Shown here: positions 44,324 to 56,065 of the stretch, piece by piece
Numbering within the stretch: position 1 is the stretch's first letter
How the letters are laid out: each line of letters begins with the position of its first letter
Assembly (NCBI RefSeq): GCF_022201045.2
Contig: NC_068561.1
Coordinates: forward strand, 17,176,501-17,240,500
Direction: 5' to 3'
Length of the DNA stretch: 64,000 bases
Source: Citrus sinensis
Lineage: Eukaryota > Streptophyta > Magnoliopsida > Sapindales > Rutaceae
Notes under the pieces: generated by a model
Database searches by the model: none
Told to the model about the DNA's origin: nothing
Seen by the model: only the letters and a program-made list of their open reading frames with translations
Position numbers and translations under genes: made by a program

Positions 44324-45678
44324 GAAAAAAAGATGGCTTGATTGTCAAATATCAAAATTTAAAATTCAATAGTGGCCATTTCTTTCACTAGGAGAGAATA
44401 GGAGAGAAAAAAACACTAAGAGAGGATCGTTGTCCATTTTAATTTTAACTTAGATGTCATTTTTTCATTAATTTATTATATTTATAAATCATAATAATGT
44501 ATTTGTTTTTCTTTTTTCTTACATATGAAAATTAATATTTTTACTAGAGATTGACGTAACATCATCATCGTTATTATAATTATAATAACAACAACAACAA
44601 TAATGAATAATTTCAACCTGTCCCCATGTTCATCAACATTCATCAATTTGAACCCATTCTTTCTGCAAGTCATCAAATTGCACCCATTAGAATACACCAT
44701 TAAAACCTAACAGACTTGGTCATAGACATGTAAATTGATGGTTTTGCCCTTTGCTTATTCCTATTTTTTTAAAAGAAAAATAAACATATTATTAAATTAG
44801 ATTCTAATTTTAATTAATTTAATACTCATGTACTACGCCTAATACATATACACACACATACATACATACTTATATTCACCTCAAATATTTACTAGGATCA
44901 TCTTTAGACGAAATCTACCATAACACAACTTAGATATCTACTCTCATAAATATGAGAGGAACATTTACACCACCCACATTAATTTAATTAATCAAATCAT
45001 TATTATATTTATATATTCCTATATAAAAATAGATAATTGTGTTTGGTATTCAATCAAACATTTCAAAAGGGACGTAAAAACATTAAATGTAAAAGAAAAT
45101 AATAATGATTTGACCTTATCAATTTAAGTGTAGTGTTTATGAAGTTTTCATGCAACCTTGGATAATATTTTATTGTATGTATATGCTTGTCCTTCATTAG
45201 AAGCTAAAAAATAATTTAGATACATTCGATGCCCCTTCACGTAGAGGTCTATTTTGTTTTCATATGGTAGAACGGCCAGGCGTCGTTTTATGCAGAGGAT
45301 TAATTTCTCTCCCCTGGGATACTGAAGAACCAATCAATGCACAGCCTATATACATATATTAAAATTTTCCAACGTAAATTAGGAAACTCTCACTATATAT
45401 ATATATATATAATGAGAATTCCGGTCCTTCATTAAAATACAGAAAAGGTAATTACAGTGAATTGATATGAAAAGTTATATAACTAATTTCTCTATTAAAA
45501 AAATATTTTTACGAAATTTACATGCAAACGTCCCTATCTTCAAGAACCTGCCAAGAAACAGCAAGAGGGCTTACCAGGGAACCTTAGGTTGATTAAAACT
45601 CTATGAAAGTAGGGTGATGGTGATCGGTAGCTTCTCATAATTAAATATGATTCATTTTTATATTCATTTTTTCCTTCG

Positions 45679-45686
45679 TATAAATA
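45679..45686 (+). promoter_or_regulatory. TATA box of GRAS copy 2
   Basis: TATAAATA lies 97 bp upstream of the start codon at 45783, in a typical plant core-promoter context with a CA-rich leader after it. No other TATA match is closer. Confidence 0.6.
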
Positions 45687-45782
45687 CTGGTAAAGGGTGT
45701 TCGTCATCACAATTCAACCCAAACAAAATTCTCATTAATTCCCTTTCTTAGTTACTCTTTCAGCATCATCATCAAATTAAAC

Positions 45783-47291
45783 ATGACGCAACAAGAGTTT
45801 CTTCAGCCCTCTTGGCCGTTTCACACAGTCATCAATTCAACTCTTGATGATGAATTGGGAACCTGTGATTTCAACTTTGACGATGATACCTCAGATTATT
45901 CATTGACATCGAATCTTTCTTACCTGTTTTCTAATGAAATGACCCCATTTCCACCTTGTGATGATGAATTACAAGCCATGATGAATGAATTTTCCATGGA
46001 ATTGGGAAATTTCGAGTCTGTTTTTAGTGACAAAGTCAAAGATTTTGGCACAAGTTTTGATAATAGCGAGGGAAGTTTAAGCCTTCTTTCACAAGTTTCT
46101 TCTCCTAGTACACCAACGAAATCAAGCGAGGCTTCAATGGACTCAACGGTGACTTTCCTGGGAGAAGATATGGAAATTGATAATCAATTGGGGGTTCTGC
46201 ATCTTCTCCAGGCTTATGGAGAAGCTGTAGAGAAGGAGCAGAGAGAGCTCGCGGACGTGATCATCAGATGCTTAAGCGATAAAGCTAGTCCAGCAGGTGA
46301 AATCTTGGAGCGCCTTGCATACAACTTATCCCCCGACTTTGAAAAGAAAGGGGATTATTTGATGCAAGAATCAAGAAAAAACTTTGAGGCGGCCTTCAAG
46401 GCATTTTACCAAATTTTCCCATATGGAAGGTTTGCTCACTTCGCGGCAAACTCTGCAATCCTTGAGTCTATACCGGATGATGCTGAGCACGTACACATAG
46501 TGGACTTTGACATGGGAGAAGGGATTCAGTGGCCTTCAATGATTGAGGCCATGGCGCGACAAAATAGAACACTGAGATTGACATCGGTAAAGATAGAGGA
46601 TAGTGAATTTGCTCGTGTACCAAGGCAATGGAGTTTTGAGGAGACAAGAAAGCAACTATGTGATTATGCAAGAGATTTTGGCCTAAAGTTGAAGGTGGAG
46701 GAGATGGATTTTGAGGAATTGGTGTGGGAGATGAAGAGGAAGAAAAAAGGTTGCAGCAAAGAATGGTCGGTGTTTAACTGCATTGTAGAGCTTCCGCACA
46801 TGGGAAGAAGCAGAAGCAGAAAGCATGTTATAGAGTTTCTACAAGTTGCCAAGGAAATGTTATGCAGAAGCCGAGGTATTGTAACTTTAGGAGATGGAGA
46901 TGCTTGTGAGAAAGTGATTGGCAGTTCAGGTTTTGGGTCATTTTTTGAAGGGTATCTGGAGCATTACCAAGCTGTTTTAGAATCAATGAAAACAAGTTTT
47001 CCGACACAACTTGCAGGAGCAAGAATGGCCATGGAGTGTCTTTTTGTGGCACCTTACATCTCCTCCCATGGTTGGTTGCAAAAATGGGAGGAAATAAGGC
47101 AAGGGTATCATCTTCAGGCAGGATTTGGATTGGAGAAATGTGAAGTGAGTAAAGGTTTTTTGATGGAAGCCAAAGAATTGATGAAAGGGGAAAGCTCATA
47201 TGAAGTGACAATTGGAGGACAGAGTAAGAATGAAATTATTCTTGAGTGGAGAGGAACACCACTAGTGAGAGTCTCTGCTTGGAGAAGTTAA
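45783..47291 (+). CDS. GRAS transcription factor, NSP2-like, copy 2
   Basis: A 502-aa intronless GRAS protein related to the gene at 36858-38372. The acidic, Ser/Thr-rich N-terminus (1-125) is unlike copy 1. The GRAS domain (about 128-502) has VLHLLQAYGEAVEKEQREL, VHIVDFDMGEGIQWPSMIEA (237-256), PRQWSFEETRKQL and the C-terminal IILEWRGTPLVRVSAWRS (SAW). Both copies share GSFFE(S/G)(F/Y)(M/L)(D/E)HYQA(L/V)LES and ARxAMECLFVAP, showing common descent. The pair is divergently transcribed across 7.4 kb. Clade NSP2 or a close sister; the exact role (development, symbiosis or strigolactone regulation) cannot be read from sequence. The start is the first ATG after the TATA box and leader. Confidence 0.9.
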   Translation: MTQQEFLQPSWPFHTVINSTLDDELGTCDFNFDDDTSDYSLTSNLSYLFSNEMTPFPPCDDELQAMMNEFSMELGNFESVFSDKVKDFGTSFDNSEGSLSLLSQVSSPSTPTKSSEASMDSTVTFLGEDMEIDNQLGVLHLLQAYGEAVEKEQRELADVIIRCLSDKASPAGEILERLAYNLSPDFEKKGDYLMQESRKNFEAAFKAFYQIFPYGRFAHFAANSAILESIPDDAEHVHIVDFDMGEGIQWPSMIEAMARQNRTLRLTSVKIEDSEFARVPRQWSFEETRKQLCDYARDFGLKLKVEEMDFEELVWEMKRKKKGCSKEWSVFNCIVELPHMGRSRSRKHVIEFLQVAKEMLCRSRGIVTLGDGDACEKVIGSSGFGSFFEGYLEHYQAVLESMKTSFPTQLAGARMAMECLFVAPYISSHGWLQKWEEIRQGYHLQAGFGLEKCEVSKGFLMEAKELMKGESSYEVTIGGQSKNEIILEWRGTPLVRVSAWRS

Positions 47292-48088
47292 AGCTATATG
47301 ATTGGGTGGAGGGAAAAATGAAATTCTGAGAGTACATATGTATGGCATGCACACCGTGCCCTTTCTTTATGATGTACAGATTAATTATGTTGTTATTGTG
47401 CAAGAAAATTTGATTAAATCAATAGATTGACGATAGACATCCTGAATTCTGAAAAAAGCAGTCCTTCAAGGCCCCAGTGTTGTTATTTCACCAAGAACTG
47501 AACATGATCTGTCCAAGAATTCACATTTTAGTTGGATCTTAGCGTGTGATCCCTTTTAACATTGATTAACTAGCATCTCAAAATTGTGCTACCATTTTAT
47601 ACGCCCTAAAGACAACACCTCAATAGAAGATATCCCAATAATTTACCTCCGGTAATTTTCCATTTAAAAATTATTAACTGTTGAGAATTAATAACAACCA
47701 GAACCAAGAGTCTAAAAGAAATATTTCTATTAATCTGGAAAAGGACAAGATATTTACCTGCAACTTCAGCTTTCAGACATTTATCATCTGTCTATTCTCT
47801 CTAATTTGACTTCGTAAATGCTACTCTGTAACAGTAGCCCTCCCCGTCGCTTGAATTCACAATAATCATGCATCACAGAAAGATCAAGACTGAAAATTCA
47901 GCACATGCCCTGACTCGAATCATAAACAACTCAAACATTCTACTCTAATGGAACTGAATAAGCTACTGATTGATAGGAGAATATTTAGTCACCATAACAA
48001 ATCCAGTACATCTGCTCATGTTCACAAAGCATATCATTCATTTTTCATCCTACCAATAAATGTCAACTAATTAACTAGACGGAAACAC
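47292..48088. other. Convergent 3' region of GRAS copy 2 and E1
   Basis: About 800 bp between the GRAS stop and the E1 stop, which face each other. It should hold both 3'UTRs. No other gene is seen. Confidence 0.5.
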
Positions 48089-51000
48089 CTAACTAAAGTA
48101 AATTGAGATTTGAGGAATATCAATATCATTGTCATCTTCATCCACGCATGCGACTACCACATCAAAATGTTGTCGATATGGAGGCAGTTCTGCCTTGGCC
48201 ACATCCCTAACCAGATCCACCACCTTCTTGTCCATCCTTTCTTTGTGCCTCGGAAACATGCTGTTAAAAAGCAAGCAACTCCCATAGGAGATGCTGTAAG
48301 CATTCAAGCCCTTGTCCTGCAACCACTGAAGAAGTTGTCTTAGTGTAGGGTTGTCCCGCAAAATCCACCGGTCCCACACAGTCCAGCTCATATCCTGATG
48401 CTTGAACACCTTAGGTGGAACTGGCTCAGCCATCGAGAACAGAGGGAGGGCCAGATTGGCAAAGGTATTTCGGTAGTCTTCCAGTTTGTGCCCACCATCT
48501 AGAACCTTATAAAGCTCCAAGCACACAAGACCAGTTGCCATGGCAGTAGAGGTTGCGATTGCTGGGATAATCCTCCCTGCAATGAACTTGGCCTTGAGCT
48601 TGTCAACTTCAGGGATGCCATAGTTCCTTGCCCTCATGTTTGCAAGGCCAGCTATTAAGTCCATGTGAAAGTTTGTATCATCATCCTGCAAAATCAGATA
48701 TATATCCAATACAAGTAAGAAACTAGAAACTAGACTATAAATCAGCAAATATTTATTTAAAGAAAAAGAAACTCAATGACAGGTTATGAGGCCTGAACAG
48801 TGGAATGATGATTATCAAGTATAGATATCCTATATATCAGAAACCACCAAACATCCACATGAAACAAGTCAATTTCCTTCTTTTGGACATAATTGAACTT
48901 ATTTTTCAAAAGGTGTTAATGATCAAGTCCACCAAGCTCAATAGTGAAATTTTCCAGACTATGGATCACCCTCCCCGGGTACTTCATAAACCATCAAGCT
49001 CAGTACGAGAAAGAGAACACAATGTTGTAATGAAGAATATTAAACTCCAATAGCTTAGGTCCTCCAAAACAAACCGACCCGCCCTCAAACATAATCTATA
49101 AATAAACCTAGTGTTACTGCTAAACTCATCTGTAATGAAGGGGAAGAGCTTTGCACCCAATTCTTAAGAACCAAACCTTTATATGAGTCCTTCCCCCCCC
49201 CCCCCCCCCCCCCCCCCCCCAAAAAAAAGAAAGTTTTATGTGTTTAAATATATATAAAACCAAACAAGAACTAGTGCACAGTAGTCATTTAGGAGGCATA
49301 GGTTCTCTCCGACACCAACAAGCAAAACTACATCAAAAGGTTCTTACAGATTGACAACAACACTGCAGCCCAAGACCTCCTAGTTTGGTGTAAGAAACAG
49401 AACAAAAACTGGATGATAGCATTACAATATATTGCATATAAAATATAATAAAAACCAAATAACATTAACCTTTTCAAACTGGATTGGGTTCATCTTGTAA
49501 CCTGTTGGCAGCTGCTTCTGGCATTTTTCTAACTTTTGGAGCAACTCATTGATTACTACAGCATCATCAATTGATCCAGTGGACATACTTGTGGCTTTCT
49601 CATCTGTCTCAATCTTTACATTTTCCTTGGGCTGGAAATCAGGGACTATCACTTTGTTAACAGCATCAGCTAGCTTTACGGGTGACTTGACCCAATCAGG
49701 GATAGGAATGCCATATGTTTCAGCTCGTAATATTGATGCTGCCATCAAAAATTGAAGGTGACTGAGATCATCAACTGAGAACTGCAAAGGGCGGGGGAAA
49801 CGCTTGGGGGCTGACCAGAAGGGTGTCCCGTTGCTGGTTGTAGCATTCTCAGGAAAAGTAAATGTCAATTGCTTCACACGGTCAGCAAAGTAGTCTTCAA
49901 ACCTGGTTTAGTTAATAGCAAAAGATCAGAAGCTGAATTAAGAAAAGATCAAGATAGAGTGCAACTTAAAAAACATGCAATCAATAACTAAACATGGTAC
50001 CTTAGACGGGCCCAGGTGATACAGTCTTGGAATGTTTCACATCTCTCCTTATCAAGGCATTCAAGGACGCGGTCCAAGTTGTCCCTGGCCTGAGCATCAC
50101 CAGCATTCTTCATTGCAGATGCGTACTCAGTGGGACTAGTCAGATAGGCATTTACTTCTGCTGGTGTCTTCTCAAGCAAACCCTCAAACTCAGACCGAGC
50201 CCAAGTCAGGCAGTGATCAATGTTGTGTGGGAATGAATGAACTGTGCACATGGGAGCTTGTTTTTCAGGTGGGTCTCGTGACGCACCATAATTTTCAGTC
50301 AAGTGCGGAATGACCATCTGAGTATTGCACTTGGCACCTAGAGTTCCTGACTCCAAAAGTGGCTTTTGGAAATATAAGCACCTCTGGTCAATGTAAAGCC
50401 TGGCATTGACATTATCCAGAGCATTGACAACAACGTTCAGATTCTCCCAGAATGTATCATTAAACACATTCTCAGTCTCTGGGTTTGCACGGATCTGCAA
50501 GGCTTCAGTATTTAGATGAGGATTTATCAAAGCAGCTGCAGAAGCAGCAACTGAGGATTTAGCCTGCCCAATGTTCCAATCCCGGAACAGAAATTGCCTG
50601 CTAAGGTTGCTCTTCTCAATGACATCATCATCTGTAATTGTCAACTTCCCTTGGTTACCACAAGAAACCCCCATTAATGCTAGATTTTTTAAGAACTCAC
50701 ACCCCAGAGCACCAGACCCTACAACAAACACTTTAGCTTCCTCCAACTTTTTCTGGAGCTTGGAGCCAAACACTGAAATCTGTGCATCATAACGACTGTT
50801 TAAGGGCTGCAAGTCCCTGGGATCCAAGGGTTCCGAGGGAAGTGACTCAACAGAATCGAAGTAGAAAAACTGTCCACAAAAAAATTTAATACTCAAGTCA
50901 ATAGAGCTCTAAACATAAGCAATCTCAAATATAACAAAATGGATATGGGCAAAACAGTTGAACAATTAACTCCGAAAAACAAAATTCATGCAACATGACC

Positions 51001-53204
51001 ATATCAAGCAGCCATTCCATACAGAACAAAGTCCTGACCAAGAATACCAACCTGTAAGAGAGGATGAAACTTTCCAGAGCAAGCCTTCACAACTTCCTGT
51101 CCAACAATACCACCAAACATGGCAGCCATGGGATTTAGTACAGCCCTCGCACCAAATGCAAAATGACGAAGCAGTTTGTGGTCAATTTCTTCAACCCTTC
51201 CATCTGCTAAGTTGTCATTGATGTTAGTGAACAGAGAGATGATTTTCTGAGCATCCTCCTCTGACCCTGCAACAGGGAAGCGTCCTAACTCTTGGATGGA
51301 CTTATCCAGTGCCTGGAAGGCCAAGTGCAGGACTGGTGGACGATCAAACTTGGAGAAGTCACTTAAAAGGAAATCCCCAGGATCTTTCAATGCTTCTCGC
51401 AGAGGCTTAAAATTTATTATCTTGGGTTGTTTCACCTGTGTGACAATACCACCTTTCTCATATGCAGAATAATTAGTGGTGTCCTCATCAATAGAGAACG
51501 AGTAGGGTCTAGCATTCTTAACCTTCCTTGGTTTCCCATCATTTAATTCGGTCATCCCATGGACTTCAGAAAACACAACCAAATCCCCATCCTGAAACTC
51601 AATTCTCTCATCATCAACACAGGAAATAAGGGGAGGGTTGTCATTACTGATGGATGCGATTATACCAGTATGTGGTTCCTCCCCATCAACATCGAAAACT
51701 GTGAACTCAGGGCCAAAGTCACAGAAAATGTTACCAAAAAGACCCCTCACTTCAGATTTGATAAATGCAATTGGAGGCTGATGATTATGGCAGTAATCAT
51801 CAAATTCAACCGCTTTCTCTAAGCTGATATCAGTAAAGACTACAGCCTGAAGAATACAATTCAAATGAAAATTTCATAAACTCAAATACTAATAAATAAA
51901 GCAAGATTATAGAATAAAAGCATAAAAAGACATGAACATTTTTCACTATAGTTAGACAGGATCAAAATGAAAAAGTACAGAATGCAGAACCATTGAAGAA
52001 AGTAAAATTACTGAAGGAACGAAAAATCCTGAACTGGATATACAACAGAAGTCCAGCCATTAATCATATAAGATTACTGAAGGAAGAACATAAAATCCTT
52101 TCTTACCCTTGCAACTTATAATTCCAGCCGCTACTCAAAGAACAATGAAAACAGGCAGCACTGAAATGCATGGTGGACACCATTTAGCACATAAGTTATG
52201 GTCCTCTGGTTTAAAGGTTCTAGCACCTAATGTCTTCATCTACAGAATTACCAACGCTACCATAGTAGATCAGTAAATTTTCATATTGATTTTGTTGATG
52301 AGAAGCCAAAATACTAAAAATCATTATAACACAAAAGTTTACAAAATCATAGCTAAAATTAATTTCAAAACATTCCAAAGATGACAATAAACACACTGAC
52401 TCTACTTTAACACATAATGTCACCCCCAAAAAAAAGGGACAAATAAATAACCATCAACAAACAATTCTGTAATTCAAAAATGATGCATCAGCTTTTACAA
52501 AGCATATGAAAGCATTACCTGGAAATCAGAGAGTGTCTCCTTAGTCAATTCAGTTGTCAAAGCCGAAATGGCCACAGCGTTATTCAGTTCTTGCAACTTC
52601 TGAATAGAGGCAAGAGCTCGATTCTTCCCAACATCATCTTCCGAGAAAATGAAATTGCTAGACAAATCCCACAACTCCACAACTCCCTCATCATGCAAGG
52701 TCACAGACTTAACACCAGCGAGAATAAGATTCTTTGCTGCAACAAGCATAAATCCCCTAAAAATTAATAACATAAAAACATAATACAAAAACATTTCATA
52801 TTAAAAACTACAGCGTTTTACGAGTTTCACGTACCAATCTCGGCACCAAGGCCTTGCATTCCGGATATTAAGATATTTGAGGCGAATAGCCTCCTCATGG
52901 TCTCGCGACCATACACAGCTAGCTGGCGGCTGTGGAGATCCTCATCAATATCAGACGGATTTCCGTTACCAAGTCCCATGATCGACGAATCAGCGCCGTT
53001 GCTATTGTTACTGTTACTAGCGGCGGATTTTTCAGCACTCCTGACGTTCCCCGTGTTAGCAGCTGTAGTGGCGGTAGTCGCCGAAGCGATTGGGGGCAAA
53101 TCGGTAATTTTATGTTTTTTAATCGAAGCTTCCGGTGAACGGATTGGTCCTGCTACTTCTAGTACCACAGCCTCTCCACCACCCGCTCTCTTGCAAGGAA
53201 GCAT
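48089..53204 (-). CDS. UBA1: Ubiquitin-activating enzyme E1
   Basis: It activates ubiquitin with ATP and loads it as a thioester for transfer to E2 enzymes. Six exons (in + coordinates): 52835-53204, 52519-52736, 51052-51846, 50001-50869, 49470-49902 and 48089-48685, all with GT-AG boundaries. They add up to 1093 aa, close to Arabidopsis UBA1/UBA2. Visible parts: inactive adenylation half with [20 protein letters not shown] and [19 protein letters not shown]; active adenylation site with [19 protein letters not shown] (about residues 510-528); catalytic cysteine in [16 protein letters not shown] (Cys about 669); C-terminal ubiquitin-fold domain ending [12 protein letters not shown]. The start at 53204 (MLPCKRAGG) matches plant E1s; an in-frame ATG at 53261 would add 19 residues. 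Intron 5 contains C28A8 (G28 on the coding strand). Confidence 0.95.
49193..49228. repeat. C28A8 homopolymer block in an E1 intron
   Basis: Twenty-eight C residues are followed by eight A residues, inside the intron between exons 5 and 6 of the E1 gene (48686-49469). On the transcribed RNA it reads U8G28, which could form a G-quadruplex. The exact length may be affected by sequencing error. Confidence 0.9.
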
Positions 53205-54880
53205 ATAGAGCTCTGAACTGTTCACATTCATCTCCATTTCATCAATAAACAGTAATTCCAATCAAAACTAATAAAAGTTTTTTACGTCTAGATATTTAAA
53301 TAAACAGACAAATATTTAACTTAATTAAGAATATTCGAGAGCGACAGAGGCGAAGATATACCAAGTGAAACTGCGAGGGAAATTGAGAGAGCGAGAGAGA
53401 GAATGGATTATACTTTACGTTGCGTTTTGGTTAGGGTTTTGTTGAGGCGAGATGCGATAGAGAGGAGCTACTCGGTGGAATCATTTCATTTAATTCATTT
53501 GATTCTCATTTCTCTTACTTGTATCATGTGTTTGTGCGTCTGTCTGCGTGATACGGGTGCGTATCGGCGTGGAAGTAAAGGACAGAAGGACACCGCGAGG
53601 GCGATGCGGTAAATGATGACTCGGCGGTGTTTGTTTGGTTGGATACGTTGTCGTGCGCCAGGAGCGGAATGATGTTGTCCCTGCACGAGGTTTGGCGTCT
53701 ATTAGTTCTCGTTTAGTGATGACAAGTGGCTAGTGCGATCCGTACACGACCATAAAGCCCATAACCTTATAACCTTAAACGAAGTGTGGTTGAATTTGAT
53801 TTAAGGTGTTTGAAAAGTATTTGGATCTACATATATATTTAGTAATACGTGGGTTTGAGAAGTATTATATGCTTGGCACGTTACTTAGGAATACTAATAT
53901 TTTTCCTTAACTTTAATGTGACATTTTATAGCAAATAATAACGATAGAATACGACATTTAAAATCTCCACCTCTATTACAAATAAAAATACAGAAAAAGC
54001 CATTTTCTTAATGCCTTGACTGGTATTAAGGTTAAGTAAATATATTTTAAAAATTACAGTATTAAAATATTTAGTAAATACTAGTTGTTAAGATTTGAAA
54101 ACTAAGTTGATTTCATCCCACACTTAGGCTGCAATGCAGCTACCCCACAGTCCGATTGTAAGAGAAAATTTTCTCCTAAAATGTAGGTATGGTAGTGCAA
54201 CTACCCCAAATTAGCTATTATATAATGAAAAATCTATTATATATTTATCATTTTACCAAAATTATTATTTAGAAATCATATTTACTATAAACTATCAATT
54301 TTTATTTCATAATAATTTTTTTTCCACAGTAACTGTGACTTAAAAGTTACATCACTCCTTACCAAAAATGTTTAAGTAGGACTGCTTAAATTTTGTTTAG
54401 ATTTTTAAAATTTCAAAATAACCAAAACGCATGGTTTTGAAATTTTGCATGCTCGGATAAAATTCAAGCAAATGTACCTTACTATAGTAGAATGGATTAG
54501 TATAATAAAATAATAATGAGATGGATGCCAAGATACTAAACATTTAAATCTCTATTTGAATTATTATTCCTTAGAACTATGGACGGATGAAGTTAAATGG
54601 TTTAATATCCATTCTTTGAGGACCAATTGGTTTTCAAAGAAAAATGACAATCTTTACTTCAAACTTCGTAGTTAAGCACGCTAAAAGTGAAGAATTTCAA
54701 TAATGATTGACCTGTTGGAAAGTTGCAATAAGCGCTAAAAAATAAATATGCTGCTGTTGGTGGATAAATTTGATTAAACTAATTTAAGAGTGCCATGTGG
54801 ACTAGCAGAAAATAAAAGAACGTGCCTCAGATAGAATAGTCTCTTTTACTTTATTCCTCACTAAAAGAGATTGAGGGAGT
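53205..54880. other. E1 promoter side and intergenic DNA
   Basis: 53205-53420 is the likely E1 leader/promoter, with CT-rich initiator-like sequence on the reverse strand (CTCTCTCTCGCTCTCTC near 53385-53401). A 69-codon frame at 53403-53612 lacks a domain. 53800-54880 is AT-rich with no gene; two CTACCCCA words (54139 and 54201) are the only notable repeats. Confidence 0.45.
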
Positions 54881-54882
54881 AT

Positions 54883-55136
54883 TGTTAATGGTTAATTTTG
54901 GGTCAATGATGAAAGGACACGTGCTAGTGTAGGAGATGCAGCTGGAAAGGATAGAGAGGATGTTCAATATATTATTAGGATAGTTAGAAACCATTGGAAG
55001 GAGACATTTGTAAGAATTGTAGGCTGTAAAAGAGTATATAAGTGCCGATAAGAATACCTAAGACAAAGTGAAGATTAAGGGAGCTTACTTAGGATGCCTT
55101 ACATCTCAGAAATTGCCTCTCCTTTCCTTAATTCAA
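54883..55136 (+). mobile_element. Ty1/copia-type LTR remnant
   Basis: TTGAGGGAGTA just upstream resembles the polypurine tract that precedes the 3' LTR in many plant copia elements, and the next bases start TGTTAATGG. A TATATAAG core-promoter motif follows at about 55033. No coding domains were recognised nearby. A degraded fossil with an uncertain right boundary. Confidence 0.4.
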
Positions 55137-56065
55137 CTGGTCTGGTCATCTAGTGGGACCATAAAAGAGGTGATAGAGCCTTTAACAAGAACTAACTAGC
55201 TCAACAAAAAACTCAAGAGTCACCAATGAATTACCACCAACTTAGAATAAGGGACACGTGAAACTTAGCTTGCGTCTCAAGCTTATCCTCACATTTTCAT
55301 GTCAATCTCCTATGGAACAAAGGTCCGAGGGGACAAATAGGCATGCCACTGTCAAGAAGTTTAGGAGGTGCATGACTTTTTTTTCAAATGTTAAGATAAA
55401 TCAAAATTCACCATGTGGAGAGGGATTTACAGTCCTTGAGTCAAAAAGATACTTAAATGAAAATTACCATGTGTCTCATAAGAGAAATCTAGAAGACTCT
55501 AAATATTTGAACTCCGAATGGAAAATATACAAATGCCCTTACAAAACAAGGGTCATGGCCAACTAAATTCTATTACTTGTCTAAAAGGACCTAAAGATGT
55601 CTTCAAACTCTTATTATATAAATCAAGCTTGAATCTTACTTGAAGGTCTTTTTCCCTTTTAAGTTTTTTTCCTTTCGAGTTCTTTATTCCTCGCAAAACA
55701 GAGGTCTATAACCTCCCTCAATTCTCTAAAACTCTTCTTTCCTTACATTCTTAGAACTCTCATAACTTTATCCAACTATGTCCACAACCTCTCCTTAAGA
55801 GATCATTTTCCTCGCTATTTTTCTAGATCCTCATCTTTTTAAGAGGTAAAAACTACTTATAAGCTCACTGCTACATATAAGCTTCCTTGTCAAAAATCCA
55901 ATCAGCCTCTCCATGGACAAACATAGAGCTCCTTTCAAAGAGCCTAAGAGAATAAGCTCTAGGAAGATCGTTTTTATATTATTTATCACGTATCACGTAA
56001 AGAACTACTTGTATTTACATAGTGGAAATGTTGTTAAGACTCTCCTCATGAATGTAGGCCATAGA
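55137..56065. other. Unassigned repeat-like DNA
   Basis: Higher complexity than its surroundings. It contains a 102-codon frame (55258-55566) without a recognisable domain and a TATTATATAAAT motif (about 55610) followed by T/C-rich DNA. It may be part of an old retroelement, but nothing decisive was found. Confidence 0.35.

Larger units (their letters stand above)
42869..45678. other. Intergenic DNA between divergent GRAS genes, part 2
   Basis: No gene is supported. It contains a diverged tandem duplication (43210-43515), a C17A10 run, a small candidate MITE, short AT/AC simple repeats (ACATAC near 44850, AT run near 45400) and the promoter of GRAS copy 2. Confidence 0.5.

Noticed and set aside
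53403-53612. Small gene divergent from E1
   Set aside because: 69 codons, no domain, overlaps the E1 leader/promoter region.
55258-55566. 102-codon frame near the copia-type remnant
   Set aside because: No recognisable domain; left as unassigned repeat-like DNA.
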